DNA of 7,590 nucleotides from an uncultured cyanobacterium (GTDB taxonomy: Bacteria; Cyanobacteriota; Vampirovibrionia; Gastranaerophilales; Gastranaerophilaceae): NCBI GenBank assembly GCA_947073895.1, contig CAMTNN010000066.1:1-7590 (forward strand), read 5' to 3'. Below the pieces are notes generated by a model. That model did not search any database. It saw nothing but the letters and a program-made list of their open reading frames with translations, and was not told the origin of the DNA. Positions 5,731-7,590 of this stretch are shown in pieces. How positions within the stretch are numbered: position 1 is the first letter of the stretch; every line of letters starts with the position of its first letter. Made by a program: the position numbers and the translations under genes.

Positions 5731-6381
5731 TTATAATGCTACACTTGAAGATGCACTTGGCGCTTTTACTTCGTCTTCGGAGTCTACAAAGCTTAAGAAT
5801 AACAATTTAATCAATTGGAAGTCATCCTCAAATCTTTTAACTGTAGATTGGAAAGTGTTATAACAAACTACTGCTAAAATCGCAACACCAAGACCGAATG
5901 CTGTCGCAATCAATGCTGAACCGATACCCATTGCAACTGCTGCAGATTGGTTACCTTGTGAAGCTAAATCCTGGAATGTGTAAAGGATTCTAACTACTGT
6001 ACCAAACAAACCCAAGAATGGTGCAACACCGCCAATTGTACCTAAGATTGTTAATCTATGCTCAAGTTTTCTTGTAGCAAGAGCTGCTGCAATATCGAAT
6101 GCTCTTGAGAAGCCTTTTTTCTGTTCAGAAAGAATTCTTACAGCTTCTTCTGTAACTTCACCGATAATACCACCACATTGTACTGCGATATTTTGAGCGC
6201 CCATTAAGTTATTTTTAGCAAGCTCTTTTTGTAATCTTGGAATAAGTTCAATAACATTTCTTTTGTTTGCTTGATAGTAAGCTCCTCTATCAATCGCCAC
6301 AAATACTGTCAATATTGAACATAGGAATATAGGTAATAATACCGGCCAGTCCAATTGTATTGAATGTAACAATAAGTCCAT
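5731..6381 (-). CDS. exbB: ExbB/TolQ/MotA-family proton channel subunit
   Basis: A 216-residue ExbB/TolQ protein, the inner-membrane stator subunit that forms a pentameric channel around ExbD and converts proton-motive force into movement of the TonB-like partner. It has three membrane segments, at about 14-31, 111-136 and 146-174. A cytoplasmic loop (about 35-108) between the first two contains EVTEEAVRIL and RKLEHRLTILGTI. Family marks are GGVAPFLGLFGTV (117-129) and GIGSALIATAFGLGVAI (152-168), with Thr160 at the usual polar channel position. The C-terminus is a short acidic and then Ser/Ala-rich tail. GAGGA lies four bases before the ATG. It sits 38 bases after the TonB-like gene and before two exbD genes, the order expected for a TonB/Tol module. 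MotA is less likely given these neighbours. Confidence 0.93.
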   Translation of the reverse strand: MDLLLHSIQLDWPVLLPIFLCSILTVFVAIDRGAYYQANKRNVIELIPRLQKELAKNNLMGAQNIAVQCGGIIGEVTEEAVRILSEQKKGFSRAFDIAAALATRKLEHRLTILGTIGGVAPFLGLFGTVVRILYTFQDLASQGNQSAAVAMGIGSALIATAFGLGVAILAVVCYNTFQSTVKRFEDDFQLIKLLFLSFVDSEDEVKAPSASSSVAL

Positions 6382-6419
6382 AAAATCCTCTTTTCTTTAT
6401 ATTATCTTACTCTGTTTCT

Positions 6420-7590
6420 CTAATATCTTGATGCACCGAATACTCTGTAGTCAAAAGTAAACTGAATATCAATACTTTGTCCTTTGAAATCCGCAGGCAA
6501 TGGTCTGAATGGTGCAGTAAGTTCAACTGCTTTTAATGCTGCCTGGTCTGCAGACGGTAATCCTGATGAGCGATGAACCTTGCTTGATAACAATCTGCCG
6601 TCTTTTGCTATCTTGAATAACAATACAACAGTTTTGCTTTCATTCCCTTTAGGAGGATCCCAGTTAAGCTTGATTCTGCGCTGTAATTCTCTCATATAAG
6701 GCCCGAAATCAGGTTCTCTGAGAGCATCTATTCCCGGTGCGCCTCCGCCTCCTCCAGGGTTGCCGACATTTCCTGTTCCGCCGGTTTTTGAGCCACGAGA
6801 TAATTGACCGCTGCCACCTGAACCAGCAGAAGGTGATAATGAAGGTCTTGGTGCGTAGGTTCCTGAACCTCCGGAAGCGTTTCCACCGCCGGCTTTAGCT
6901 ATCCCTGTAGGAGCTGATGTCCCGCCGATAGGTCCAGTTGATAAGGTTTTACCTACCGGTGCTCCTTTTGGAGCAGGAACTGAAAACGGTGTGGAAGGTT
7001 TAGCAACAGGTGCAGTTGTAGACATTGGTTTAGCACTTGGTCTAGCTGTTGGTGGAGCTGGTTTAGCCGGTGAAGGCTTGTTTACAGCAGGCTGTTGAAC
7101 CTTCGGTTGTGTTTGAGGTTTTGTTTGCTGCTGTACAGGCTTTTTGACAGGCTGTGTTTGCTTCTGCTGTTGTTGCTGTTTCTTGATTATTTTATTTGCG
7201 TTTGCTGCAGCTGCAGAAGGTTTTTTCTGCTTTTGAGGTGCAGGAGACGGCATTGAAACTTTCCTTGTCGGGTCGTTAACGCCACCGCTTCTGGAGCTGA
7301 TATCAGCACGGTTTTTTGTATTAGGATCACGTGGTGTTCCCGGTTTATCTACGAGCACGAACTCAATATCTTTTTTAGGTTGAGGTTTTATTTTATTAAA
7401 CTTAAAAAGATTAATCCCCATAAACATTAAAATTATAGAAATCAACCATATAAGACCTGCTATTGCCGGATGAAGAGCAGTAGCGATTGCTAAAGATTTT
7501 TTTACCGGAATTGTTTCGGGTGCTGTCGTAACGAGTCTCGGCAGCGTGTACGATTCCAAATCCCTATCGTCTTCTTCGTCTAGTATAAAA
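6420..7590 (-). CDS. tonB: TonB-family energy transducer, partial at 5' end
   Basis: A TonB/TolA-like protein linking the ExbB-ExbD motor to the outer envelope. The stop is at 6420. The frame stays open to the right edge, with an acidic stretch ILDEEDDRDLESYTLP before the first conventional start candidate. The TTG at 7559 is therefore probably internal and the true start lies outside the window. Counting from that TTG: membrane anchor at about 32-52 (IAGLIWLISIILMFMG); a periplasmic motif around 82-105 (NRADISSRSGG, then RKVSMPSP); a Pro/Gln/Lys-rich spacer (106-200); a Gly/Ser-rich spacer (201-276); and a TonB C-terminal domain (about 284-376). That domain has YMRELQRRIKLNWDPP, VVLLFKIAKDGRL, SSGLPSADQAALKAV and a final IQFTFDYRVFG. 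Low-complexity linkers are typical for spanning the periplasm. TolA is possible, since both share this architecture. Confidence 0.9.
   Translation of the reverse strand, partial: FILDEEDDRDLESYTLPRLVTTAPETIPVKKSLAIATALHPAIAGLIWLISIILMFMGINLFKFNKIKPQPKKDIEFVLVDKPGTPRDPNTKNRADISSRSGGVNDPTRKVSMPSPAPQKQKKPSAAAANANKIIKKQQQQQKQTQPVKKPVQQQTKPQTQPKVQQPAVNKPSPAKPAPPTARPSAKPMSTTAPVAKPSTPFSVPAPKGAPVGKTLSTGPIGGTSAPTGIAKAGGGNASGGSGTYAPRPSLSPSAGSGGSGQLSRGSKTGGTGNVGNPGGGGGAPGIDALREPDFGPYMRELQRRIKLNWDPPKGNESKTVVLLFKIAKDGRLLSSKVHRSSGLPSADQAALKAVELTAPFRPLPADFKGQSIDIQFTFDYRVFGASRY

Overview
This AT-rich 7.6-kb window looks like chromosomal DNA of an anaerobic, flagellated bacterium with a Gram-negative type envelope. 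The mix of genes (ferredoxin-dependent 2-oxoacid oxidoreductase, flagellin, MutS2, and a TonB/ExbB/ExbD system with a cyanobacteria-like TonB linker motif) fits a non-photosynthetic relative of cyanobacteria such as the gut Gastranaerophilales/Melainabacteria. That placement is inference from gene content and protein style, not from a search.

Layout. Positions 1-1089 (minus strand) hold a small 2[4Fe-4S] ferredoxin subunit followed by the alpha-type subunit (VorB/KorA) of a 2-oxoacid:ferredoxin oxidoreductase, which runs off the left edge. A 174-base divergent intergenic region separates this operon from a flagellin gene on the plus strand (1264-2154). The flagellin leader carries a hairpin with GGA in its loop plus two more GGA motifs, one of them the ribosome binding site, as in CsrA-regulated flagellin leaders. 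After the flagellin stop comes a G-rich island of about 107 bases (54% G+C) and then a strong hairpin terminator.

From 2313 to the right edge everything is on the minus strand. In transcription order it is a TonB-like energy transducer (5' end outside the window), ExbB, two tandem ExbD proteins overlapping by one base, and MutS2. The first four form an inner-membrane proton-motive-force module that drives transport or mechanical work across the periplasm. MutS2 follows after 42 bases and has its own promoter, placed so close to the start codon that the transcript may be nearly leaderless.

The least explained piece is the G-rich island at 2158-2264. In one frame it encodes a Trp/Tyr/Cys/Ser/Asp-rich stretch ending in a Gly-Phe-Val-Ala-Leu-Val segment, resembling the variable repeat at the 3' end of a diversity-generating retroelement (DGR) target gene. 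No reverse transcriptase, template repeat or intact target gene is visible here, so this is only a hypothesis. Other points of note are three cysteines in the flagellin, a nearly identical nucleotide tract shared by the two otherwise divergent exbD genes, and a GC-rich, repeat-bearing spacer between exbB and the first exbD.
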